This document shows, one piece after another, positions 1 to 8,802 of a DNA stretch of 64,000 nt (position 1 is the first letter of the stretch; every line of letters begins with the position of its first letter). The position numbers were made by a program, and so were the translations under genes. A model generated the notes under the pieces. That model did no database searches. It saw nothing but the letters and a program-made list of their open reading frames with translations, and had not been told where the DNA came from. The DNA comes from Aphelocoma coerulescens (taxonomy: Eukaryota; Chordata; Aves; Passeriformes; Corvidae), in the NCBI RefSeq assembly GCF_041296385.1, contig NW_027184079.1:992001-1056000 (forward strand), in the 5' to 3' direction.

Positions 1-42
1 GAATAGTCCTTTCTCTTCTAACTAGAAGCTCCAGGTTTTAAT

Positions 43-75
43 CTTACAAGTTGTCTTTGTTTTCTTTGTCCACAG
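43..75 (+). promoter_or_regulatory. Candidate splice acceptor with branch point
   Basis: CTTAC at 43-47 (yUnAy match, A 29 nt before the AG), then a T-rich tract and CCACAG ending at 75. CTAAC at 18-22 is a second possible branch point. I saw the arrangement in every complete unit; unit 11 has TTTCTCCACAG instead of TTTGTCCACAG. Confidence 0.6.
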
Positions 76-76
76 A

Positions 77-256
77 CAGGAGTCCCTGCTCTCCCAGAGC
101 CCTGTTGATCATCAGAAGCTGCTTGTGGCTGCGGATGCAGATGGCCACGAAAGACCTAGAAGTAAAATCTGGAGCAAGGTCGTGTGCAAGATTTTCCCAG
201 AGAAAAGCATCCTAGGAGCAGCAAGTGTACTGGAGGTGCCAGTTGCCAGTATATGA
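77..256 (+). pseudogene. Leader relic reading frame (unit 1)
   Basis: Starting one base into the exon, the frame reads QESLLSQSPVDHQKLL, continues through ADADGHERPRSKIW and ends ...SVLEVPVASI followed by TGA (254-256). It looks like ordinary protein sequence with mixed charge and no low complexity. At the TGA, a shift of one frame would lead directly into the B1 relic frame (VYDSKDAVAQPK...), which suggests an ancestral continuous exon broken by a frameshift around TATATGAC. I do not recognise the family. The coding origin is inferred. Confidence 0.35.
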
Positions 257-581
257 CTCCAAGGATGCTGTGGCGCAGCCAAAGGTGAAGAGGCTCAGAG
301 AGCTGCCAGACACGATCCTCGAGCAGCAAAGGCAGGTGTTTGCAGCTCCAGGGAATTCCCTGCCGTCAGCAGTGGAGGAGCAGGATGAGGAAGATGTCCA
401 TGCTTGGGCTACTTGTGGCAAGAGTGTCCAAGGCTCCCAGTGCCTCCGTGGGAGCTGCGGGACTGGAGGCGGAGGAAGGCCTTTGGGCAGGACTGGCTGC
501 TCCCTCAGAGCCGCGGCTCTCAGCAGAACCGTCTCATTGCTGAGGATGCACCTGTCCAGGAAGAGCATTGCAGAGGAGTAG
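225..581 (+). pseudogene. B1 relic reading frame, acidic (unit 1)
   Basis: Open for 118 codons from a GTG and ended by TAG, with TAG at 213-215 upstream in the same frame. It holds a basic start (QPKVKRLREL), a helix-like stretch (PDTILEQQRQVF) and an acidic core (EEQDEEDVHAWATCGKS). The equivalent frame recurs in all units, usually shorter because TATGACTCCTAG closes it upstream. There is no good ATG. No protein family recognised. It may be the best-preserved fragment of the founding gene or an incidental open frame. Confidence 0.3.
507..520 (+). repeat. 14-bp perfect palindrome in the linker
   Basis: AGAGCCGCGGCTCT reads the same on both strands and contains SacII. Other units have AGAGCCATGGCTCT (also perfect) or AGAGCCGTGGCTCT, differing only at the central CpGs. 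Confidence 0.6.
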
Positions 582-771
582 GAGTCCAGCTCATTGCAGT
601 AAGGGAATGGCTGAGGGATGTTTCCCAGGAGCAACTTTGCTGGAGGTGCCAGTTCCAGTCCGTGACTTGCAGGATGCTGCAGCACTGCCATAGGAGAAGG
701 CGTTTGGCATGATGCTAGAGAAGATCCTCGAGCAGCAAATGCAAGTGTTTGCAGCTCCAGGGAATTCCTAG

Positions 772-906
772 ATGTCAGCAGTGGAAGATCAGGATGAGGA
801 ATATCTCCAGGCTTGGGCTACTTGTGGCAAGAGCCTCCATCCCTGCCCGAGCTTGGGTGAGAGTTGCCAGAGCGCAGACGGAGGAAGGCCTTTGGACAGG
901 TGCAAG
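772..906 (+). pseudogene. B2 relic reading frame reaching the donor site (unit 1)
   Basis: The second copy of the acidic core (SAVEDQDEEYLQAWATCGKS, then LHPCPSLGESC) runs open to the donor and ends there at a codon boundary (AAG|GTA). If spliced to the next unit, the frame would read TGVPALPEPC and stop at TGA. In ATG-bearing units it would stop later, at the TAG of GGCCTAG. The polyexon therefore does not make one long protein. Confidence 0.3.
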
Positions 907-914
907 GTAAGAAT
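903..914 (+). promoter_or_regulatory. Candidate splice donor
   Basis: CAAG|GTAAGAAT is a close match to the metazoan 5' splice consensus. It is retained at the end of the exon-like segment in all 60 complete units, both long and short. Confidence 0.6.
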
Positions 915-1275
915 GATGCATGGTCGGCAGTCGTGGTGTAAACAGAAACATTTCTTGCAATCATCCCTACTGTTAGAGTAGTTTCACTTTCCGGTTTGAA
1001 TAGCGTGAGCCTGGAAAGCCAATAGTCTAAATGTTCAGATGTCTGGTACCCAATAGTAGACATGAACTCAAGTCTCTCATAGAAACATCAGGCTTTTTCC
1101 TTAAGCCAAGTGCTGGGAGGGGAATTTCTTCTGCAAAACTGCTCTGCTTCTGCTGCTTGTTCCATTTTAGAAAGTTTCCTGCTTTGGCCCTGCCTTGATT
1201 GAATAGTCCTTTGTCTTCTAACTAGAAGCTCCAGGTTTTCTTCTTACAAGTTGTCTTTGTTTTCTTTGTCCACAG
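907..1275 (+). other. Representative intron-like segment between units 1 and 2
   Basis: 369 bp, starting GTAAGAATG and ending TTTGTCCACAG. It contains no substantial forward open frame. Besides the main acceptor it holds two further pyrimidine-rich AG sites (1169-1170 after CCATTTTAG and 1224-1225 after TCTAACTAG) and the branch-point-like CTTAC and CTAAC described at unit 1. Across units this segment is 369 or 370 bp and varies by family. Confidence 0.55.
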
Positions 1276-1700
1276 ACAGGAGTCCCTGCTCTCCCAGAGC
1301 CCTGTTGATCATCAGAACCTGCTTGTGGCTGAGGATGCAGATGGCCACGAAAGGCCTAGAAGTAAAATCGGCAGCAAGGTCGTATGCAAGAAGATTTTCC
1401 CAGAGAAAAGCATCCTAGGAGCAGCAAGTGTCCTGGAGGTGCCAGTTGCCAGTATATGACTCCTAGGATGCTGTGGCGCTGCCAAAGGTGAAGAGGCTCA
1501 GAGAGCTGCCAGACATGATCCTCTAGCTGGAAAGGCAGATGTTTGGAGCTCCAGGGAATTCCCTGACGTCAGCAGTGGAGGAGCAGGATGAGGAAGATGT
1601 CCATGCTTGGGCTACTTGTGGCAAGAGTGTCCAAGGCTCCCAGTGCCTCCGTGAGAGCGGCAGGACTGGAGACGGAGGAAGGCCTTTGGACAGGTGCAAG
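1276..1700 (+). other. Representative short exon-like segment, class S1
   Basis: 425 bp, 409 bp less than the standard long exon. It keeps the leader and B1 but ends with the terminal B2 tract (GGACAGGTGCAAG). The crossover maps to the shared GGAGGAAGGCCTTTGG box. The relic frame ends RTGDGGRPLDRCK at the donor. Confidence 0.6.
1554..1571 (+). promoter_or_regulatory. Abutting palindromes GGGAATTCCC and TGACGTCA
   Basis: The 10-bp palindrome (fits the NF-kB consensus GGGRNWYYCC and contains EcoRI GAATTC) is immediately followed by a full cAMP-response element. The pair recurs in B1 of many units; others have GATGTCA or GCCGTCA. It lies inside the relic reading frame, so it may be coincidental. 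Confidence 0.35.
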
Positions 1701-1995
1701 GTAAGAATGATGCATGGTCCCCAGTTGTGGTGAGTACAGAAACATTTCTTCGAAGCATCTCTAGCTTTTGAAATAGTTTGACATTCCGGTTTGAATTGCG
1801 TGAGCCTGGAAAGCCAGTAGTCTAAATGTTCAGATGTCTGCTATCCAATAGTAGACATGAACTCAAGTCTCTCATAGAAACATCAGACTTTTTCCTTAAG
1901 CCAAGTGCTGGGAGGGGAATTTCTTCTGCAAATCTACTGTGCTTCTGCTGCTTGTTCCATTTTAGAAAGTTTCCTCCCTTGGCCCTGCCTTGATT

Positions 1996-3195
1996 GAATA
2001 GTCCTTTCTCTTCTAACTAGAAGCTCCAGGTTTTAATCTTACAAGTTGTCTTTGTTTTCTTTGTCCACAGACAGGAGTCCCTGCTCTCCCAGAGCCCTGT
2101 CGATCATCAGAAGCTGCTTGTGGCTGCGGATGCAGATGGCCACGAAAGGCCTAGAAGTAAAATCTGGAGCAAGGTCGTGTGCAAGATTTTCCCAGAGAAA
2201 AGCATCCTAGGAGCAGCAAGTGTACTGGAGGTGCCAGTTGCCAGTATATGACTCCAAGGATGCTGTGGCGCAGCCAAAGGTGAAGAGGCTCAGAGAGCTG
2301 CCAGACACGATCCTCGAGCAGCAAAGGCAGGTGTTTGCAGCTCCAGGGAATTCCCTGCCGTCAGCAGTGGAGGAGCAGGATGAGGAAGATGTCCATGCTT
2401 GGGCTACTTGTGGCAAGAGTGTCCAAGGCTCCCAGTGCCTCCGTGGGAGCTGCGGGACTGGAGGCGGAGGAAGGCCTTTGGGCAGGACTGGCTGCTCCCT
2501 CAGAGCCGCGGCTCTCAGCAGAACCGTCTCATTGCTGAGGATGCACCTGTCCAGGAAGAGCATTGCAGAGGAGTAGGAGTCCAGCTCATTGCAGTAAGGG
2601 AATGGCTGAGGGATGTTTCCCAGGAGCAACTTTGCTGGAGGTGCCAGTTCCAGTCCGTGACTTGCAGGATGCTGCAGCACTGCCATAGGAGAAGGCGTTT
2701 GGCATGATGCTAGAGAAGATCCTCGAGCAGCAAATGCAAGTGTTTGCAGCTCCAGGGAATTCCTAGATGTCAGCAGTGGAAGATCAGGATGAGGAATATC
2801 TCCAGGCTTGGGCTACTTGTGGCAAGAGCCTCCATCCCTGCCCGAGCTTGGGTGAGAGTTGCCAGAGCGCAGACGGAGGAAGGCCTTTGGACAGGTGCAA
2901 GGTAAGAATGATGCATGGTCGGCAGTCGTGGTGTAAACAGAAACATTTCTTGCAATCATCCCTACTGTTAGAGTAGTTTCACTTTCCGGTTTGAATAGCG
3001 TGAGCCTGGAAAGCCAATAGTCTAAATGTTCAGATGTCTGGTACCCAATAGTAGACATGAACTCAAGTCTCTCATAGAAACATCAGGCTTTTTCCTTAAG
3101 CCAAGTGCTGGGAGGGGAATTTCTTCTGCAAAACTGCTCTGCTTCTGCTGCTTGTTCCATTTTAGAAAGTTTCCTGCTTTGGCCCTGCCTTGATT
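1996..3195 (+). repeat. Unit 3, long, family A (1,200 bp)
   Basis: Exon 2071-2901. Near-identical to unit 1: I noticed only C2101 and G2149 as differences. Confidence 0.95.
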
Positions 3196-3990
3196 GAATA
3201 GTCCTTTGTCTTCTAACTAGAAGCTCCAGGTTTTCTTCTTACAAGTTGTCTTTGTTTTCTTTGTCCACAGACAGGAGTCCCTGCTCTCCCAGAGCCCTGT
3301 TGATCATCAGAACCTGCTTGTGGCTGAGGATGCAGATGGCCACGAAAGGCCTAGAAGTAAAATCGGCAGCAAGGTCGTATGCAAGAAGATTTTCCCAGAG
3401 AAAAGCATCCTAGGAGCAGCAAGTGTCCTGGAGGTGCCAGTTGCCAGTATATGACTCCTAGGATGCTGTGGCGCTGCCAAAGGTGAAGAGGCTCAGAGAG
3501 CTGCCAGACATGATCCTCTAGCTGGAAAGGCAGATGTTTGGAGCTCCAGGGAATTCCCTGACGTCAGCAGTGGAGGAGCAGGATGAGGAAGATGTCCATG
3601 CTTGGGCTACTTGTGGCAAGAGTGTCCAAGGCTCCCAGTGCCTCCGTGAGAGCGGCAGGACTGGAGACGGAGGAAGGCCTTTGGACAGGTGCAAGGTAAG
3701 AATGATGCATGGTCCCCAGTTGTGGTGAGTACAGAAACATTTCTTCGAAGCATCTCTAGCTTTTGAAATAGTTTGACATTCCGGTTTGAATTGCGTGAGC
3801 CTGGAAAGCCAGTAGTCTAAATGTTCAGATGTCTGCTATCCAATAGTAGACATGAACTCAAGTCTCTCATAGAAACATCAGGCTTTTTCCTTAAGCCAAG
3901 TGCTGGGAGGGGAATTTCTTCTGCAAATCTACTGTGCTTCTGCTGCTTGTTCCATTTTAGAAAGTTTCCTCCCTTGGCCCTGCCTTGATT
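3196..3990 (+). repeat. Unit 4, short class S1 (795 bp)
   Basis: Exon 3271-3695. Near-identical to unit 2, including the TAG at 3519-3521. Confidence 0.95.
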
Positions 3991-5193
3991 GAATAGTCCT
4001 TTCTCTTCTAACTAGAAGCTCCAGGTTTTAATCTTACAAGTTGTCTTTGTTTTCTTTGTCCACAGACAGGAGTACCTGCTCTCCCAGAGCCATGTCGATC
4101 ATCAGAAGCTGCTTGTGGCTGCGGATGCAGATGGCCACAAAAGGCCTAGAAGTAAAATCTGCAGCAAGGTTGTGTGCAAGAAGATTTTCCCAGAGAAAAG
4201 CATCCTAGGAGCAGCAAGTGTCCTGGAGGTGCCAGTTGCCAGTATATGACTCCAAGGATGCTGTGGCGCAGCCAAAGGTGAAGAGGCTCAGAGAGCTGCC
4301 AGACACGATCCTCGAGCAGCAAAGGCAGGTGTTTGCAGCTCCAGGGAATTCCCTGCCGTCAGCAGTGGAGGAGCAGGATGAGGAAGATCTCGACGCTTGG
4401 GCTACTTGTGGCAAGAGTGTCCAAGGCTCCCAGTGCCTCCGTGGGAGCTGCAGGACTGGAGGCGGAGGAAGGCCTTTGGGCAGGACTGGCTGCTCCCTCA
4501 GAGCCGCGGCTCTCAGCAGAACCGTCTCATTGCTGAGGATGCACCTGTCCAGGAAGAGCATTGCAGAGGAGTAGGAGTCCAGCTCATTGCAGTAAGGGAA
4601 TGGCTGAGGGATGTTTCCCAGGAGCAACTTTGCTGGAGGTGCCAGTTCCAGTCCGTGACTTGCAGGATGCTGCAGCACTGCCATAGGAGAAGGCGTTTGG
4701 CATGATGCTAGAGAAGATCCTCGAGCAGCAAATGCAAGTGTTTGCAGCTCCAGGGAATTCCTAGATGTCAGCAGTGGAAGATCAGGATGAGGAATATCTC
4801 CAGGCTTGGGCTACTTGTGGCAAGAGCCTCCATCCCTGCCCGAGCTTGGGTGAGAGTTGCCAGAGCGCAGACGGAGGAAGGCCTTTGGACAGGTGCAAGG
4901 TAAGAATGATGCATGGTCGGCAGTTGTGGTGTAAACAGAAACATTTCTTGCAATCATCCCTACTGTTAGAGTAGTTTCACTTTCCGGTTTGAATAGCGTG
5001 AGCCTGGAAAGCCAATAGTCTAAATGTTCAGATGTCTGGTACCCAATAGTAGACATGAACTCATGTCTCTCATAGAAACATCAGGCTTTTTCCTTAAGCC
5101 AAGTGCTGGGAGGGGAATTTCTTCTGCAAAACTACTGTGCTTCTGCTGCTTGTTCCATTTTAGAAAGTTTCCTCCTTTGGCCCTGCCTTGATT
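3991..5193 (+). repeat. Unit 5, long, family A (1,203 bp)
   Basis: Exon 4066-4899 (834 bp; AAGAAG intact). B1 carries GAAGATCTCGACGC (relic DLDAW), a variant otherwise typical of family E, so a conversion patch is likely. First unit with ATG in the leader. Confidence 0.95.
4092..4208 (+). other. 38-codon ATG frame in the leader (unit 5)
   Basis: GCCATGTCG starts a frame MSIIRSCLWLRMQMATKG... that ends ...RRFSQRKAS at TAG 4206-4208. It has many Arg/Lys and a single acidic residue, so it resembles a mitochondrial presequence in composition. About half of the units carry this ATG; the others have CTG. Translation is unproven, and the frame overlaps the leader relic frame in a different phase. 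Confidence 0.2.
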
Positions 5194-6396
5194 GAATAGT
5201 CCTTTTTCTTCTAACTAGAAGCTCCAGGTTTTCTTCTTACAAGTTGTCTTTGTTTTCTTTGTCCACAGACAGGAGTCCCTGCTCTCCCAGAGCCCTGTTG
5301 ATCATCAGAAGCTGCTTGTGGCTGAGGATGCAGATGGCCACGAAAGGCCTAGAAGTAAAATCTGGAGCAGGGTTGTGTGCAAGAAGATTTTCCCAGAGAA
5401 AAGCATCCTAGGAGCAGCAAGTGTCCTGGAGGTGCCAGTTGCCAGTATATGACTCCTAGGATGCTGTGGCGCTGCCAAAGGCAAAGAGGCTCAGAGATCT
5501 GCCAGACACGATCCTCCAGCAGGAAAGGCAGATGTTGGGAGCACCAGGGAATTCCCTGACGTCAGCAGTGGAGGAGCAGGATGAGGAAGATGTCCACGCT
5601 TGGGCTACTTGTGGCAAGAGTGTCCAAGGCTCCCAGTGCCTCCGTGGGAGCTGCAGGACTGGTGACAGAGGGCAACCATTGGGCAGGACTGGCTGCTCCC
5701 TCAGAGCTGTGGCTCTCAGCAGAACCGTCTCATTGCTGAGGATGCACCTGTCCAGGAAGAGCATTGCAGAGGAGTAGGAGTCCAGCTCATTGCAGTAAGG
5801 GAATGGCTGAGGGATGTTTCCCAGGAGCAACTTTGCTGGAGGTGCCAGTTCCAGTCCGTGGCTCGCAGGATGCTGCAGCGCTGCCATAGGAGAAGGGGTT
5901 TTGCATGGTGCTAGAGAAGATCCTCGAGCAGCAAAGGCAGGTGTTTGCAGCTCCAGGGAATACCCTGACGTCAGCAGTGGAGTAGCAGGATGAGGAAGAT
6001 GTCCACGCTTGGGCTACTTGTGGCAAGAGCCTCCATCCCTGCCCTTGCCTGGGTGAGAGTTGCCGGAGCGCAGATGGAGGAAGGCCTTTGGACAGGTGCA
6101 AGGTAAGAATGATGCATGGTCGGCAGTCGTGGTGTAAACAGAAACATTTCTTGCAATCATCCTTACTGTTAGAGTAGTTTCACTTTCCGGTTTGAATAGC
6201 GTGAGCCTGGAAAGCCAATAGTCTAAATGTTCAGATGTCTGGTACCCAGTAGTAGACATGAACTCAAGTCTCTCATAGAAACATGAGGTTTTTTCCTTAA
6301 GCCAAGTGCTGGGAAGGGAATTTCTTCTGCAAAACTACTGTGCTTCTGCTGCTTGTTCCATTTTAGAAAGTTTCCTCCCTTGGCCCTGCCTTGATT
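5194..6396 (+). repeat. Unit 6, long, family C (1,203 bp)
   Basis: Exon 5269-6102. B1 has AGATCTGCC and GAGCACCAGGG. B2 has GGGAATACCC (EcoRI site lost) and GTGGAGTAGCAGG, so its relic frame is stopped. Confidence 0.95.
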
Positions 6397-7599
6397 GAAT
6401 AGTCCTTTGTCTTCTATCTAGAAGCTCCAGGTTTTCTTCTTACAAGTTGTCTTTGTTTTCTTTGTCCACAGACAGGAGTCCCTGTTTTCCCAGAGCCATG
6501 TCGATCATCAGAAGCTGCTTGTGGCTGCGGATGCAGATGGCCACGAAAGGCCTAGAAGTAAAAACTGGAGCAATGTCGTGTCCAAGAAGATTTTCCCAGA
6601 GAAAAGCATCCTAGGAGCAGCAAGTGTCCTGTAGCTGCCAGTTTCCAGTATATGACTCTCAGGATGCTGTGGCGCTGCCAAAGGCGAAGAGGCTCAGAGA
6701 GCTGCCAGACACGATCCTCGAGCAGGAAAGGCAGATTTTAGGAGCTCCAGGGAATTCCCTGATGTCAGCAGTGGAGGAGCAGGATGAGGAAGATGTCCAC
6801 GCTTGGGCTACTTGTGGCAAGAGTGTCCAAGGCTCCCAGTGCCTCCGTGAGAGCTGCAGGAGTGGAGTCAGAGGAAGTCCTTTGGACAGGACTCGCTGCT
6901 CCCTCAGAGCCATGGCTCTCAGCAGAACCGTCTCATTGCTGAGGATGCACCTGTCCAGGAAGAGCCTTGCAAAGGAGTAGGAGTCCAGCTCATTGCAGTA
7001 AGGGAATGGCTGAAGGATGTTTCCCAGGAGCAACTATGCTGAAGGTGCCAGTTCCAGTCCATGGCTCGCAGGATGCTGCAGCACTGCCATAGGAGAAGGG
7101 GTTTGGCATGGTGCTAGAGAAGGTCCTCGAGCCGCAAAGGCAGGTGTTTGCAGCTCCAGGGAATTCCTAGATGTCAGCAGTGGAAGATCAGGATGAGGAA
7201 TATCTCCAGGCTTGGGCTACTTGTGGCAAGAGCCTCCATCCCTGCCCGAGCTTGGGTGAGAGTTGCCAGAGCGCAGACGGAGGAAGGCCTTTGGACAGGT
7301 GCAAGGTAAGAATGATGCATGGTCGGCAGTTGTGGTGTAAACAGAAACATTTCTTGCAGTCATCCCTACTGTTAGAGTAGTTTCACTTTCCGGTTTGAAT
7401 AGCGTGAGCCTGGAAAGCCAATAGTCTAAATGTTCAGATGTCTGGTACCCAATAGTAGACATGAACTCAAGTCTCTCATAGAAACATCAGGCTTTTTCCT
7501 TAAGCCAAGTGCTGGGAGGGGAATTTCTTCTGCAAAACTGCTCTGCTTCTGCTGCTTGTTCCATTTTAGAAAGTTTCCTGCTTTGGCCCTGCCTTGATT
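6397..7599 (+). repeat. Unit 7, long, family D front with family A back (1,203 bp)
   Basis: Exon 6472-7305. The leader end reads TGTCCTGTAGCTGCC and TATGACTCTCAGG, leaving the B1 frame open for 118 codons (6624-6980). B2 and the intron follow family A (GAGGAATATCTCC). Confidence 0.93.
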
Positions 7600-8802
7600 G
7601 AATAGTCCTTTGTCTTCTAACTAGAAGCTCCAGGTTTTCTTCTTACAAGTTGTCTTTGTTTTCTTTGTCCACAGACAGGAGTCCCTGCTCTCCCAGAGCC
7701 CTGTTGATCATCAGAACCTGCTTGTGGCTGAGGATGCAGATGGCCACGAAAGGCCTAGAAGTAAAATCGGCAGCAAGGTCGTATGCAAGAAGATTTTCCC
7801 AGAGAAAAGCATCCTAGGAGCAGCAAGTGTCCTGGAGGTGCCAGTTGCCAGTATATGACTCCAAGGATGCTGTGGCGCAGCCAAAGGTGAAGAGGCTCAG
7901 AGAGCTGCCAGGCACGATCCTCGAGCAGCAAAGGCAGGTGTTTGCAGCTCCAGGGAATTCCCTGCCGTCAGCAGTGGAGGAGCAGGATGAGGAAGATGTC
8001 CATGCTTGGGCTACTTGTGGCAAGAGTGTCCAAGGCTCCCAGTGCCTCCGTGGGAGCTGCGGGACTGGAGGCGGAGGAAGGCCTTTGGGCAGGACTGGCT
8101 GCTCCCTCAGAGCCGCGGCTCTCAGCAGAACCGTCTCATTGCTGAGGATGCACCTGTCCAGGAAGAGCATTGCAGAGGAGTAGGAGTCCAGCTCATTGCA
8201 GTAAGGGAATGGCTGAGGGATGTTTCCCAGGAGCAACTTTGCTGGAGGTGCCAGTTCCAGTCCGTGACTTGCAGGATGCTGCAGCACTGCCATAGGAGAA
8301 GGCGTTTGGCATGATGCTAGAGAAGATCCTCGAGCAGCAAATGCAAGTGTTTGCAGCTCCAGGGAATTCCTAGATGTCAGCAGTGGAAGATCAGGATGAG
8401 GAATATCTCCAGGCTTGGGCTACTTGTGGCAAGAGCCTCCATCCCTGCCCGAGCTTGGGTGAGAGTTGCCAGAGCGCAGACGGAGGAAGGCCTTTGGACA
8501 GGTGCAAGGTAAGAATGATGCATGGTCGGCAGTCGTGGTGTAAACAGAAACATTTCTTGCAATCATCCTTACTGTTAGAGTAGTTTCACTTTCCGGTTTG
8601 AATAGCGTGAGCCTGGAAAGCCAATAGTCTAAATGTTCAGATGTCTGGTACCCAGTAGTAGACATGAACTCATGTCTCTCATAGAAACATCAGGCTTTTT
8701 CCTTAAGCCAAGTGCTGGGAGGGGAATTTCTTCTGCAAAACTACTGTGCTTCTGCTGCTTGTTCCATTTTATAAAGTTTCCTCCTTTGGCCCTGCCTTGA
8801 TT
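7600..8802 (+). repeat. Unit 8, long, S1-type leader on family A body (1,203 bp)
   Basis: Exon 7675-8508. The leader (GAACCTGCTTGTGGCTGAGG, AATCGGCAGC) matches units 2 and 4, while the rest matches units 1 and 3: a recombinant. The intron has ATTTTATAAAG in place of ATTTTAGAAAG, which removes one candidate acceptor and creates TATAAAG at 8770-8776. Confidence 0.93.

Larger units (their letters stand above)
76..906 (+). other. Representative long exon-like segment (unit 1)
   Basis: Bounded by TTTGTCCACAG| upstream and CAAG|GTAAGAAT downstream. B1 and B2 align to each other at an offset of about 409 bp. Both contain GGATGCTG, ATCCTCGAGCAG, GCTCCAGGGAAT, CAGGATGAGGAA, CTTGGGCTACTTGTGGCAAGAG-type sequence (quoted only in part) and GGAGGAAGGCCTTTGG. 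All three forward frames are interrupted: the leader frame stops at TGA 254-256, the B1 frame has TAG at 213-215 and ends after codon 580, and B2 has CCTAG just before its open stretch. It is therefore not an intact coding exon. It could be a non-coding exon or a decayed coding one. Confidence 0.6.
1..1200 (+). repeat. Unit 1, long, family A (1,200 bp)
   Basis: Exon-like segment 76-906 (831 bp, one AAG codon-sized triplet short), intron 907-1275. Leader about 76-229, B1 about 230-488, linker about 489-639, B2 about 640-906. TATGACTCCAAG replaces the usual TATGACTCCTAG, so the B1 relic frame is open through the block start. CTG stands where many other units have ATG in the leader (102-104). 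Confidence 0.95.
1..1995 (+). repeat. 1,995-bp higher-order repeat, copy 1 (long A + short S1)
   Basis: Units 1 and 2 together recur as units 3 and 4. The only differences I noticed between the two copies are T106/C2101, A154/G2149 and A1887/G3882, so the pair was duplicated very recently or has been homogenised. Confidence 0.93.
1201..1995 (+). repeat. Unit 2, short class S1 (795 bp)
   Basis: Exon 1276-1700 (425 bp), intron from 1701. B1 is kept up to GAGAGCGGCAGGACTGG and then fused to B2 sequence at GGCCTTTGGACAGG, so the linker is missing. In-frame TAG 1524-1526. The intron is S1-type (GGTCCCCAGTTGTGG, TTCGAAGC). Confidence 0.95.
1996..3990 (+). repeat. 1,995-bp higher-order repeat, copy 2
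   Basis: Second copy of the units 1-2 pair. It shares with copy 1 the 3-bp loss (one AAG instead of AAGAAG) in the long exon. It also shares an in-frame TAG in the short exon (1524-1526 and 3519-3521) that I did not see in the other short units I compared. Confidence 0.93.

Noticed and set aside
577..600. Extra donor inside long exons (TTGCAGTAAGGG)
   Set aside because: The intron side GTAAGG is good, but the exon side ends CA instead of AG. Without RNA data I do not annotate it.
212..691. Antisense open frames of 124-159 codons recurring in almost every unit (for example the one starting MAVLQHPASHGLELAPP)
   Set aside because: They lie opposite the B1 and linker relic frame, have no domain, no splice signals on that strand and no consistent start. 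Recurrence only reflects the repeat.
846..862. Internal donor in B2 (TTGG|GTGAGAG)
   Set aside because: Plausible consensus, but the downstream CAAG|GTAAGAAT is stronger and universal. Left as a possibility only.
772..981. Forward 69-100-codon frames running past the donor (ending ...HFLQSSLLLE) as small genes
   Set aside because: They run across a strong donor into intron sequence and are shadows of the B2 relic frame.
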